NCBI GenBank assembly: GCA_041398905.1
Contig: JAWKTV010000002.1
Location: 1-64,000 of the forward strand
DNA from: JAWKTV01 sp041398905
GTDB lineage: Bacteria > Planctomycetota > Planctomycetia > Planctomycetales > Planctomycetaceae
Direction of reading: 5' to 3'
DNA length: 64,000 bases
The notes beneath the pieces are model-generated. The model did no database searches. It saw only the letters and a program-made list of their open reading frames with translations, and was not told the origin of the DNA. Position 1 is the stretch's first letter. Every line of letters starts with the position of its first letter. Positions 34,965-48,382 of this stretch are shown in pieces. A program made the translations under genes and the position numbers.

Positions 34965-35279
34965 TCACCCACGTGGGAGCGCGACCGAGTACAGCATCGT
35001 CAGGCCCCCCATCCCAACCAGCGTGTAGCCGATCCAGTCGGGAGGATCAATCATCGGGCGGCCGTCGCTGCAAACCGTGGTGACCGTCTTCAGCAACTTC
35101 CCTTGCAGCAGCTCGGGGGTCACGCTGAGCAACACACCGTCGACGGCGAACAGGGACATGCCCCACAACCCGACGAATGCGCCGACGCCAAAGAAGAACG
35201 CGCGAACCATGACCTGGCGAATGTTGGAACCACTGCCGGTGCGACCGGCCTGCTGCGCTCCTTCACGAATCCGCGACAA
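34965..35279 (-). CDS. Small two-helix membrane protein of unknown function
   Basis: A 104-residue protein with a basic N-terminus, two membrane helices (residues 25-48 and 84-101) and a short loop containing Thr-Val-Cys-Ser-Asp-Gly-Arg-Pro-Met-Ile-Asp-Pro-Pro-Asp-Trp-Ile-Gly-Tyr. The frame is clean and the start is at a plain ATG. I do not recognise the family; similar short proteins occur in planctomycetes. It ends about 250 bases from the TIM-barrel gene on the same strand and the two may be co-transcribed. Confidence 0.6.
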   Translation of the reverse strand: MSRIREGAQQAGRTGSGSNIRQVMVRAFFFGVGAFVGLWGMSLFAVDGVLLSVTPELLQGKLLKTVTTVCSDGRPMIDPPDWIGYTLVGMGGLTMLYSVALPRG

Positions 35280-35695
35280 GACGACTCCTCAGGTCGCTCA
35301 TCGACACGCACCCGAATGTGACTTTTGCGAAACTTTTCACAGCTACGAAGTTGGCGGACCATGCGGTGATCGTGACGATTGCAGCGATTCTGCCGCCGAC
35401 CACTGGAGCCAACCACTCCCGCAGCAGTCGTCGCTGTCAGCCCGGGTATGCAATAGGGGTGGCTTGGCGGGGGCGCTGCGGAGGAAGCCCCCGGTGGGAA
35501 CGCCTGCGACATCGGGGGCTTCCGCTGTCGCGGGGCGACCCCGTCACCCGCGACCGACCCGATTCGATCAACCGACAGCCAAGACGCCGACATCGATGAC
35601 AGGCGACACGATTGAGCAACCGGGCCGGTCTCAATAACGTATCGAGCAACGCATCGAGCGTCACACATCCATCAACGCCTTCACGGAGAGTCCCG
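35280..35695. other. Divergent intergenic region with an inverted repeat
   Basis: No gene seen in about 415 bases. Bases 35483-35493 and 35513-35523 are perfect 11-bp reverse complements around a 19-base loop. It must hold the promoters of the two divergent genes. Confidence 0.5.
35483..35523. repeat. 11-bp inverted repeat
   Basis: A GGAAGCCCCCG/CGGGGGCTTCC stem in a non-coding stretch. It resembles the G/C-rich palindromes elsewhere in the window in style but not in sequence. Confidence 0.5.
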
Positions 35696-36463
35696 ATGTC
35701 GACCAGCAGCCATTCGCAATCCAGTCGTCGCTCGTTTCTGAGCCTCGCCGGAGCCGCCGTCGCCACTGCGAGCCTCAGCCGCGTCACCCAGGCTGACGAC
35801 GCCGCGGCCGGGCAGCACCACGGCATCCCCGCCGGTGCCACCATTCTCTTCCAGGGGGACTCGATCACCGACGCCGGTCGCAACCGTGAACACGCCGGCG
35901 AAGCGAACAACCAGCTCGGCATGGGGGGCGGGTACGCCTCGATGGCGGCCGCGAACCTGCTCACCGCGCACAAGGACGCCGGTCTGAAGATCTTTAACCG
36001 CGGCATCAGCGGTAACAAGGTCTTCCAGCTCGCCGATCGCTGGCAGGCCGATTGCCTCGACATCAAGCCGGACGTGCTGAGTGTTCTGATCGGCGTCAAC
36101 GACATCTGGCACAAACTCAACGGTAACTACGACGGGACCGTCGACGTTTACGAGCGCGACTACAAGGCGCTGCTCGAGCGAACCCGACAGGCGTTGCCGC
36201 AGGTGCAGCTCGTCGTTTGCGAGCCGTTCGTCCTGCGTTGCGGAGCGGTGAAGGACACATGGTTCCCGGAGTTCGACAGTTACCGCGCCGCCGCGAAAGC
36301 GGTCGCCGAAGCGTTCGACGCGAAGTTCGTGCCGTTCCAGTCGATGTTCGACGCGGCCATCGAGTTTGCTCCGCCGGAGCACTGGGCCAAGGACGGCGTG
36401 CACCCCTCACCGCACGGGGCCGCGCTGATGGCCCACCACTGGACGGAAGTCGTCACCGGCTGA
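35696..36463 (+). CDS. Tat-exported SGNH/GDSL hydrolase
   Basis: The start at 35696 has GGAG eight bases upstream. The N-terminus has a twin-arginine signal Ser-Arg-Arg-Ser-Phe-Leu-Ser-Leu-Ala-Gly. The catalytic blocks are Phe-Gln-Gly-Asp-Ser-Ile-Thr (nucleophile Ser), Gly-Ile-Ser-Gly-Asn (oxyanion Gly), Ile-Gly-Val-Asn-Asp (Asn) and Lys-Asp-Gly-Val-His-Pro (Asp and His). It is a complete 255-residue esterase/lipase-like enzyme acting outside the cytoplasm, possibly on acylated carbohydrate. The permease gene follows after 55 bases and may be in the same operon. Confidence 0.9.
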   Translation: MSTSSHSQSSRRSFLSLAGAAVATASLSRVTQADDAAAGQHHGIPAGATILFQGDSITDAGRNREHAGEANNQLGMGGGYASMAAANLLTAHKDAGLKIFNRGISGNKVFQLADRWQADCLDIKPDVLSVLIGVNDIWHKLNGNYDGTVDVYERDYKALLERTRQALPQVQLVVCEPFVLRCGAVKDTWFPEFDSYRAAAKAVAEAFDAKFVPFQSMFDAAIEFAPPEHWAKDGVHPSPHGAALMAHHWTEVVTG

Positions 36464-36518
36464 CAACGGACGAGCCGGCACGCAGTCCTATCCACATACG
36501 ACTCGACCTCAAACCTCC

Positions 36519-38251
36519 ATGAACGACACGACGCTCACCCTGCTGATACTGCTGGCGGGGGTCGTCGTGGTCGTCGGGGGGATCCTGCTGTTTCGGCTGC
36601 ACGCCTTCCTGGCGCTGCTGCTGGCCAGCCTGGTCGTCGCGGCCCTGACGCCGTCCGCCGCGATCGAACGGACCGAGGTGCGCGCAATCGCCCGTGAGGT
36701 CACCAGCCAAACCGCGGACGAGATCGAGATCGCCACCGGTCACCCGGCCGCGATCGTGCGGCAGCCTCTTGCGAATCGTGATGCCGGACTGCGAGTCGGC
36801 CAGCCGTTCGTTCAGCTCCGCCGCTCCCCCGCTACCGGCCGCTTCGAGAAGCGGGGCGACTGGTCGCTCTCCAGCCTCCACCCCGGCGACAACAGCAAGA
36901 CGGAATTCGCGGTGCTCCGCCCCACGGGCACCCAACAAGGTCCGATCGACTTCGATGCCGAAACCGATCTGATCGTCGATCCACTCTCGCTCTCCAACGC
37001 GAGATCAGCGGTGACGGCGACGATCGGTGCTCGCGTCGCCAAAGCGTTCGGCCAGACCTGCATCGGCATCGGGATTCTGATCGCGCTGGCGAGCATCGTC
37101 GGCACCTGCCTGCTGGAGAGCGGCGCGGCGGACCGCATCGTCCGCGGCATGCTGCGGGCGTTCGGAGAGGCGGGCGCTCCGCTCGCGTTCGTCGTCAGCG
37201 GGTTCCTGCTCGGCATCCCCGTCTTCTTCGATACCGTCTTCTACCTGATGATCCCGCTCGGCAAGGCGCTCCGCACGAGAACCGGCCGGAACTACCTGTT
37301 GTACGTCCTGACGATCGTGTGCGGCGGAACGATGGCACACTCGCTGGTCCCCCCAACTCCCGGACCGCTGTTCGTCGCCGATGCCCTCGGCGTCAACCTC
37401 GCCACCATGATCGTTGGCGGTCTGATCGTCGGCTCGATCGCCTCGATTGGCGGATACTTGTACGCGGTCTGGCTGAACCGACGCACGGAGTTGCCGCTCA
37501 GGGACTCCGGCGAAGCTTCGCTCGACGAACTCATGCGACTGGCCGAGACCGACGAGTCGCAGCTTCCACCCTTCTGGCTGTCGATCCTGCCGGTGCTCTT
37601 GCCCGTGCTGCTGATTGCGGGGCTGGCGTTGCTAAAACGTTCCGACGCGGCCTGGGCGTCCCTTTCGCCCACCGTGCAGCGACTGCTTTCCACCATCGGC
37701 GAGAAAAACGTCGCCCTGCTCATCGCCGCCCTGATCGCCCTGGGCACCCTGGTGTGGATGCGGCGAGTATCACACGACGGACTGACATCGAAGCTGCAAA
37801 AGTCACTGGCCAGCGCGGGGGTCATCATCCTGATCACCGCGGCGGGCGCGCATCGGCGAGGTGCTGCGACAGACCGACGTCGCCAACCTGATCAGCAAGC
37901 TCCAGTCCGCCTCCCCGATCCTGCTATGCACTCTCGCATTTGTCATCACCACCGCCATCCGCACGGCCCAAGGTTCGGCGACGGTGGCGATGATCACCGC
38001 CGTCGGCATCCTGGGTGGACTCGCGAACAGCGGTCAACTCGGGTTCCACCCGGTCTATCTCGCGGCTCGCGATCGGCGCGGGATCGAAACCGTTCGCCTG
38101 GATGAACGACAGCGGTTTCTGGGTGATCACCCGAATGAGCGGCATGACCGAGGGCGAGGGGTTGAAGTACGTCAGCCCCATGACCGCCGGCATGGGTGTC
38201 GTCGGCCTGCTGGCGGTGCTGGTTGGCGTCACGATCTGGCCGATGCCCTGA
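36519..38251 (+). CDS. GntP-family gluconate-type permease (frameshifted)
   Basis: The protein is a many-helix transporter with Phe-Leu-Leu-Gly-Ile-Pro-Val-Phe-Phe-Asp and Thr-Met-Ala-His-Ser-Leu-Val-Pro-Pro-Thr-Pro-Gly-Pro, the GntP signature. It imports gluconate or a related sugar acid. Two frameshifts, near 37850 and 38060, break the last third, which then reads on to Gly-Val-Thr-Ile-Trp-Pro-Met-Pro-stop at 38251. Between helices 2 and 3 (residues about 45-160) there is a soluble insert of over 100 residues that ordinary GntP proteins lack. The intact reading from the start runs to about 37850. Confidence 0.82.
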
Positions 38252-38290
38252 CGCGAGTCGCCACCCGACGTCGGCCGGGCGCCTGACCAC

Positions 38291-39070
38291 TCAGTAACCG
38301 CCCTGTCCGATCGTCCCTGCCGCCGCCGAGGACTCGCCCGCCGCGCGGCGATGATATTCATCCAGAATCGCCTGCGTGGCGGAAGCACCGCAACGGGTGC
38401 AACCCAGCTCCCGGACCTTGATCAGACCATCGAGATCGCGCACGCCTCCGGCCGCCTTGACCTGCACCCGGGACGAGCAGGCGGCCCGCATCAGGACGAG
38501 GTCCGCCTCCGTCGCTCCCTTGCAGCCGTACCCGCCTCCCGGCTGCTTGACGAACCCGAATCCGGTGGAGGTCTTCACCCAGTCGGCTCCGGCTTGCTCG
38601 CAGACCTCGCAGAGACGGCGCTTCAGCTCATCCCCAGTCAGCCCGGCACCGCCGTCCGTCAGATAGTCATTCTCGATGATGACCTTGACGAGCGCGCCAT
38701 GCCGATGGGCTGCTTCGCACACGGCCGCGATCTCACGCTTGACGTACTCCCAATCGCCGCCAATCGCCTTGCCGACGTTGATGACCATGTCGATCTCGAC
38801 CGCGCCATCATTGCAGGCGAGTTCGGTCTCGGTCCGTTTGGCCTCCGTCGACACACTGCCGTGAGGAAAGCCAACGACGGTGCCGACTTTCACCTTCGTA
38901 CCCGCCAGCAACCGCGCCGCCGCCGCGACAAAGTACGGCTTCACACAGACCGACGCCACGCGGTACCTCGCCGCGAGCTGGCAGCCCTCGATGAGCTCCG
39001 GGTCGGTGAGGGTGGGATGCAACAGGGAATGATCGATCATCCCCGCCAGTTCGTCATAGGTGGGCAACAT
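38291..39070 (-). CDS. deoC: Deoxyribose-phosphate aldolase
   Basis: A 259-residue class I aldolase. Val-Ala-Ser-Val-Cys-Val-Lys-Pro, Val-Gly-Thr-Val-Val-Gly-Phe-Pro-His-Gly, Glu-Ile-Asp-Met-Val-Ile-Asn, Val-Lys-Val-Ile-Ile-Glu, Val-Lys-Thr-Ser-Thr-Gly-Phe (the Schiff-base Lys) and Val-Lys-Ala-Ala-Gly-Gly-Val are all present. It splits 2-deoxyribose 5-phosphate into glyceraldehyde 3-phosphate and acetaldehyde in deoxynucleoside breakdown. The C-terminus is extended by an Ala/Gly-rich tail. It is 157 bases from gltD on the same strand. Confidence 0.94.
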   Translation of the reverse strand: MLPTYDELAGMIDHSLLHPTLTDPELIEGCQLAARYRVASVCVKPYFVAAAARLLAGTKVKVGTVVGFPHGSVSTEAKRTETELACNDGAVEIDMVINVGKAIGGDWEYVKREIAAVCEAAHRHGALVKVIIENDYLTDGGAGLTGDELKRRLCEVCEQAGADWVKTSTGFGFVKQPGGGYGCKGATEADLVLMRAACSSRVQVKAAGGVRDLDGLIKVRELGCTRCGASATQAILDEYHRRAAGESSAAAGTIGQGGY

Positions 39071-39227
39071 GCGGAGATGCTTCGTGATCCATCGTCGCGG
39101 CTCGCTCCGCGAACGGTGGCGCGGACGCGGCCCAGCACAAGATGGCGGGATTCAGAAATCGTCGATACCCAGCCGACCGGCCCCGCATGGGCGGAACCGG
39201 AAGTCTGGCGCTCACCACTTCCAGCGA

Positions 39228-40751
39228 CTACGGCAGGTTCGTCTTGCCCATCAGGTAGCGGTCGCACTCACGGGCCGCCTCGCGGCCTTCGTTGATCGCC
39301 CACACGACAAGGCTTTGGCCGCGTCGGCAGTCACCCGCCGCGAACACGCCGTTGATGTTCGTCGCATACTTGCCGTACTCCGCCTTGAAGTTCGACCGCG
39401 GATCGCGATCGACCCCCAACTGCTCGGCGATGATCTGCTCCGGTCCGCGAAACCCGAGCGCGAGGAAGCAGAGCTCACCCGGCCAGGTCTTTTCCGATCC
39501 TTCAACGACGGTGAACGGGGCACCGCCGGGAATCGGGCGCGACCAGTCGACGCAAACGGTCTTCATACCAATCAGGTTGCCGCTTTCGTCGCCAAGGAAC
39601 TCGGTCGTTTGAATCGAGTACTCGCGCGGATCGTCCGGCAGAGTTTTACCGGGGACGTGCTCGTAGTCGAACTTGGCGGCGGCTTCGACGTGGCCGTAGT
39701 CCTGCCGATAAATCTTCGGCCACTGCGGCCAGGGGTTGTTGGCGGGTCGCGCGGCTGGCGGCTGCGGGACGATCTCGAAGTTCACAACACCCTTGCAGCC
39801 ATGACGCAGGCTGGTGCCGATGCAGTCGGTGCCGGTGTCGCCGCCACCGATCACAAGGATGTTCTTTCCCTTCGCGGAAATATACCCGCGGTCTTCGTGC
39901 TGCGAATCCAGCAGGCTCTTGGTGTTCTTCGTCAGGAACTCCATGGCGAAGTGAATGCCCCGCAGGTCGCGGCCGGGCGTCTTCGCGAAGAAGTCGTTCG
40001 GGACCGTCGAGCCGACAGCCAGCACCACCGCGTCGAACCGCTCCATCAGCTCCTTGGCATGAATGTCCTTGCCGATCTCGGTGTTGCAGATGAACTTGAC
40101 GCCTTCCGCTTCGAGGAGTTCGAGCCGCCGTTGAACGACCTTCTCCTTTTCGAGCTTCATGTTGGGGATGCCGTACATGAGCAGTCCACCGGGACGATCG
40201 GCCCGTTCGTAGATGGTAACGTCGTGCCCCGCCTGGTTGAGCTGCGCAGCGGCTGCGAGACCGGCCGGGCCGGAACCAACGACGGCGACCTTCTTGCCGG
40301 TGCGGCTCTTCGGCGGCTGAGGGGTTACCCAGCCCTCTTTGAAGCCGCGATCGATGATCGCCTTTTCGATCGTCTTGATGGCGACCGGCGGCTCACTGAT
40401 ACCGAGCGTGCACGAGCCCTCGCACGGAGCCGGGCATACCCGGCCCGTGAACTCCGGAAAGTTGTTGGTCTTGTGCAACCGGTCCAGCGCGGTCTTCCAG
40501 TCGTCCTGATAGACGAGGTCGTTCCACTCGGGGATCAGGTTGTGCACCGGACACCCGGCCGCCATACCCGCGAGCAGATCGCCGGTGTGACAGAACGGAA
40601 TGCCGCAATCCATGCACCGGGCCCCCTGTTTCTGCAGGTGGTCGACCGGCAAAGGCTCGGCGAACTCGCTCCAGTCCCCAAGCCTGACGAGCGGATCGCG
40701 CTCGCGGTAGGTCTCGCGGGAGTACTCTTTGAATCCGGTGGGCTTGCCCAT
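39228..40751 (-). CDS. gltD: Glutamate synthase small (beta) subunit
   Basis: The 507-residue protein has the N-terminal Fe-S part with Cys-Met-Asp-Cys-Gly-Ile-Pro-Phe-Cys and Cys-Pro-Ala-Pro-Cys-Glu-Gly-Ser-Cys. The FAD dinucleotide motif is Val-Val-Gly-Ser-Gly-Pro-Ala-Gly-Leu-Ala and the NADPH site Val-Ile-Gly-Gly-Gly-Asp-Thr-Gly-Thr-Asp. It passes electrons from NADPH to the large subunit that makes glutamate from glutamine and 2-oxoglutarate. It lies 78 bases after gltB on the same strand, the usual gltBD order. Confidence 0.95.
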   Translation of the reverse strand: MGKPTGFKEYSRETYRERDPLVRLGDWSEFAEPLPVDHLQKQGARCMDCGIPFCHTGDLLAGMAAGCPVHNLIPEWNDLVYQDDWKTALDRLHKTNNFPEFTGRVCPAPCEGSCTLGISEPPVAIKTIEKAIIDRGFKEGWVTPQPPKSRTGKKVAVVGSGPAGLAAAAQLNQAGHDVTIYERADRPGGLLMYGIPNMKLEKEKVVQRRLELLEAEGVKFICNTEIGKDIHAKELMERFDAVVLAVGSTVPNDFFAKTPGRDLRGIHFAMEFLTKNTKSLLDSQHEDRGYISAKGKNILVIGGGDTGTDCIGTSLRHGCKGVVNFEIVPQPPAARPANNPWPQWPKIYRQDYGHVEAAAKFDYEHVPGKTLPDDPREYSIQTTEFLGDESGNLIGMKTVCVDWSRPIPGGAPFTVVEGSEKTWPGELCFLALGFRGPEQIIAEQLGVDRDPRSNFKAEYGKYATNINGVFAAGDCRRGQSLVVWAINEGREAARECDRYLMGKTNLP

Positions 40752-40829
40752 GTCTGTCGTCAGTCGTCAGTGGTCAATAAGAAGTGAGCAGTGGTCAGCC
40801 GCGCCGACCTGACCGGCCGCAGGCTCGCA

Positions 40830-45432
<4,603 letters not shown>

Positions 45433-45619
45433 GTTGGCGTCGAGAGTAGAAGTGTTGACTGTTGAGTCGTTGTTTCGCGATCAATGCCCGCCTATCGCTT
45501 CGGCGAGTCTGAGGATGTCGATCTGGACTAACTCCGCTTTCGTCAGGTTCGGTCGCGTCCGGGGACATACTCGAACTCGACCTCACAGTGATCACCGCCG
45601 CGGTCTCAACCTGCGGCAA

Positions 45620-46669
45620 TCACTGGGCAACGGCCGGCTCCCACTCTTTCGTGCTGGCCGCAATCCCCGGCGAAGCGGACGCCGGTGCCGCACTCGACGA
45701 GCCGTTGGCGGTCGACGCCAGGGCCGACGTGACCACCGCAGGACCGGGCGACTGCGACGAACCTTCAATCACACCGTCATGCAACAGCTCGATGAACCGC
45801 GAGGCGGCGGTCGAGAGATGCTTGTGACGCTTGTGCACAATGCCCAGAGGACGCTCGAAACGCACGCCGTTCAGCGGGACCGCCCGAATCGTGCCGAACT
45901 CCAGTTCGCGACGCACCGTCGGCAGCGGAAGCAACGAGATCCCCAGGCCAATCTCCACGGCCCGCTTGATGTTCTCTATGTTGTCGAACTGCTGCACGAT
46001 CGAGACGCTGACTTTCTGCTTCCGCAACAGCTTGTCCGTCTCCCGACGGATCGTCAGATCGTCGGTGAACGCGACGAAATCTTGGCCGGCGAGTTCGCTC
46101 AGTGAAACCGTCGCGCGGTTCGCCAGCACATGGTCGACCGGGCAAACGACAACCATCTCCTCACTGACCCACTCGACGCACCCGATGTCCCCGCGATCGC
46201 GCGGAAACGAGACGATCCCCAGGTCGGCCTCATCACGGACGATGCGCTCGTACAATTCGTCCGGGTGCGCGTAATCCAAATGCAGCTCGACCTCCGGGTA
46301 CGTCGCTCGATACCGCGAGATGTACTCACGCATCTGCAACAGCCCGACCGAGTAGATCGAGACCACACGAACTCGGCCACAGACCTTTCCGCCCATCCCG
46401 CGAACCTCATCCTCCGCCGCGTGCAAGGAGTCGAGCAACCGCCGCATCTGCTCGTGGTAATAGCGGCCGGCGGCGGTCAGCCCGAAAGGACGCGTCGAGC
46501 GATCGATCAACTGCACGCCCAAACGCTGCTCGAGCTGCAGCATCGTCTGGCTGACCGCAGGCTGCGAAAGTCCGAGCGACTCGGCAGCTTTGGAAAAGCT
46601 GCGGTGCGCAACGACTTCACAGAACAGTTCAATTGGGGGGAGGGACATGGTCCAAGGCATGGACGGCAT
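45620..46669 (-). CDS. LysR-family transcriptional regulator
   Basis: The N-terminal helix-turn-helix is clear: Phe-Cys-Glu-Val-Val-Ala-His-Arg-Ser-Phe-Ser-Lys-Ala-Ala-Glu-Ser-Leu-Gly-Leu-Ser-Gln-Pro-Ala-Val-Ser-Gln (residues about 15-40). A substrate-binding domain of two lobes follows, then an Ala/Ser-rich tail. It lies upstream of gltB on the same strand, 187 bases away. In other bacteria, LysR proteins such as GltC control glutamate synthase, so regulation of gltBD is an inference from position. Two in-frame ATGs lie at the start (46669 and 46648); the ligand cannot be told. Confidence 0.9.
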   Translation of the reverse strand: MPSMPWTMSLPPIELFCEVVAHRSFSKAAESLGLSQPAVSQTMLQLEQRLGVQLIDRSTRPFGLTAAGRYYHEQMRRLLDSLHAAEDEVRGMGGKVCGRVRVVSIYSVGLLQMREYISRYRATYPEVELHLDYAHPDELYERIVRDEADLGIVSFPRDRGDIGCVEWVSEEMVVVCPVDHVLANRATVSLSELAGQDFVAFTDDLTIRRETDKLLRKQKVSVSIVQQFDNIENIKRAVEIGLGISLLPLPTVRRELEFGTIRAVPLNGVRFERPLGIVHKRHKHLSTAASRFIELLHDGVIEGSSQSPGPAVVTSALASTANGSSSAAPASASPGIAASTKEWEPAVAQ

Positions 46670-46860
46670 CTTTATTGGAAGAACCTATAAAGATGCGACA
46701 ATAAGATCATCTGCACGAATTCCGAATGCTACCGCTGCGAGGGACCGTCGTCAAGCAGCCGGTCGCCAATCGCCACTCAAGGCGCGCAAGTCTCCACATA
46801 ACAACGACTTGAGGGCATCCGTGACCGCAGAAACACAGCGGGTGGCCGGAGACGGCGGGG

Positions 46861-48126
46861 CTAGAGCGGCAACGTGACCGGCTGGTAGGACTCTCCCTGA
46901 GTCTCCAGCCGTTGGCGGGCCAGATCGGCCCAGGGACCACGCTGCTCGCAGTCGAGGTAAGCCCGCCAGTGCGGGACGGCGTCGGTCGCCCGGCCCAATT
47001 CGGCCAGCGTTTCGGCCAGCAGGAATTGAACTTCGGCGCAGTCTTCGTGGATATCCAGCGTCACCGAGAACGCATCGATGGCCGATTCCGGTTCCCCCAA
47101 CTCTCGATGGATGCCGCCGATCTGCATCCAGGCCTCCAGGTAGTCGTGATCCAGCTCGACGGCCGAGTAAAAGCGTTCGAGTGCGGCCCGGGGATGCCCG
47201 AGCCGATACAGAGCGTCTCCCAGTTGGAAATGAACTTCGGGATTGTGCGGCTCCGCCATGAGCGCGAGCCGGAACGCCTCGACCGCTTCCTCCATGTCGC
47301 CTTCGGCCAGATGGCGGCAACCTTCCACGAACCAGTCCCGGTTCTCCAGTTCCAATGCCCGCCGCCGGGCCTCGAGAAACGACAGGGTGACCGGATGTTC
47401 GTGATGCTCCGGCTGGTGCGCCCGAGCGGCGGCGTCTGCCTCGCCGGCGAAGTCCAGCAGCCGTTGCCCGCGGACTTCGCGCAAGCCGTGATGATCCCGC
47501 ACGATCACCCGCCGATCGCGGGCCAAGAGTTCCAGTTGCTCCAATGGTCGGCTATCACCACGCTGGACCGCTGGCAGCTCCCGCAATGACCGCTCGATCT
47601 CTTCACGAGAGACCCCCGCCTGCAGTAACTCGCTGAGCCGGCGGGCCGAAGTCACTTCCTGGAAATCGAAGTAAGGCAACCGCTTCACCCGGCGGGCGGC
47701 TCGGATCAGCCCGGCTCGCTCCCAGCCGCGGATTACGTGCACCGGCACCGACAAGAGCTGCGAGAGCATCGCCGGCGTCAGCAGCCGGCGGATCTCGTCG
47801 GATCGCTGGGCGAGACCGGCGGCAAGCAAGAACTCGCTCTCCTGCAGCACGCGGATCATTACGCCGCGGGAGGTCCAGTCCCGAACCTCACACAGTTTCC
47901 GCGATGGCCGACCATCGTCTTCGAGCGGCCAGCCTTCCTCGCCAATCACCAGAATCGTCACTTGCCGCGAAACATGCTCGCTCGCTTCGCCTCCCAGCGT
48001 CGTGACGATCTCCGCCGCCTGGGCATGCGTCATCGAGGCCAGCACACCAGTGAATGTCACCCGCTCACCCGCCAACGGCGCGGAGCTGGTGAGGTCAGGC
48101 GATGGGGAGCGGTGAGGTTCGCTCAT
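46861..48126 (-). CDS. BRCT-MerR-TPR fusion protein
   Basis: From ATG 48126 the protein has 421 residues in three parts. Residues about 18-105 read as a BRCT fold (Val-Thr-Phe-Thr-Gly-Val-Leu-Ala, Ala-Ala-Glu-Ile-Val-Thr-Thr-Leu-Gly-Gly, Val-Thr-Ile-Leu-Val-Ile-Gly). Residues about 115-185 are a MerR-type helix-turn-helix (Ser-Gln-Leu-Leu-Ser-Val-Pro-Val-His-Val-Ile-Arg-Gly-Trp-Glu-Arg-Ala-Gly-Leu). Residues about 280-400 are TPR units. It may sense a partner through TPR/BRCT and bind DNA through MerR; both are inferences. The start is weakly supported; a longer frame to 48249 is possible. No characterised homologue is known to me. Confidence 0.75.
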   Translation of the reverse strand: MSEPHRSPSPDLTSSAPLAGERVTFTGVLASMTHAQAAEIVTTLGGEASEHVSRQVTILVIGEEGWPLEDDGRPSRKLCEVRDWTSRGVMIRVLQESEFLLAAGLAQRSDEIRRLLTPAMLSQLLSVPVHVIRGWERAGLIRAARRVKRLPYFDFQEVTSARRLSELLQAGVSREEIERSLRELPAVQRGDSRPLEQLELLARDRRVIVRDHHGLREVRGQRLLDFAGEADAAARAHQPEHHEHPVTLSFLEARRRALELENRDWFVEGCRHLAEGDMEEAVEAFRLALMAEPHNPEVHFQLGDALYRLGHPRAALERFYSAVELDHDYLEAWMQIGGIHRELGEPESAIDAFSVTLDIHEDCAEVQFLLAETLAELGRATDAVPHWRAYLDCEQRGPWADLARQRLETQGESYQPVTLPL

Positions 48127-48382
48127 GGGATCTGAAGCAGGTGGCGGCCCGGAATCCCTGCAGCATAACCGGGAGCGGCGCGCCGCTAAAGCTAACGTCC
48201 GTAGCTCATTGACCCATTTTGACCAACGGGGCCTCCCGGAGGGCGACACCCAACCCGCGTGTCCGAGGCGAGCGCATCAGTCTGATATCCTGCCGAGTGA
48301 CGACCCCGAGTCGCGGACAACACGCGGCCGCGCCTGAATTCCGACAGTCCAACAATCGGGTGCGGTCCTCTAGACTGTCGAC

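Noticed and set aside
39060..40787. 575-codon plus-strand frame antisense to gltD
   Set aside because: Antisense to an unambiguous gltD.
46861..48126. NAD-dependent DNA ligase fragment because of the BRCT fold
   Set aside because: No ligase core; the domain is followed by MerR and TPR instead.
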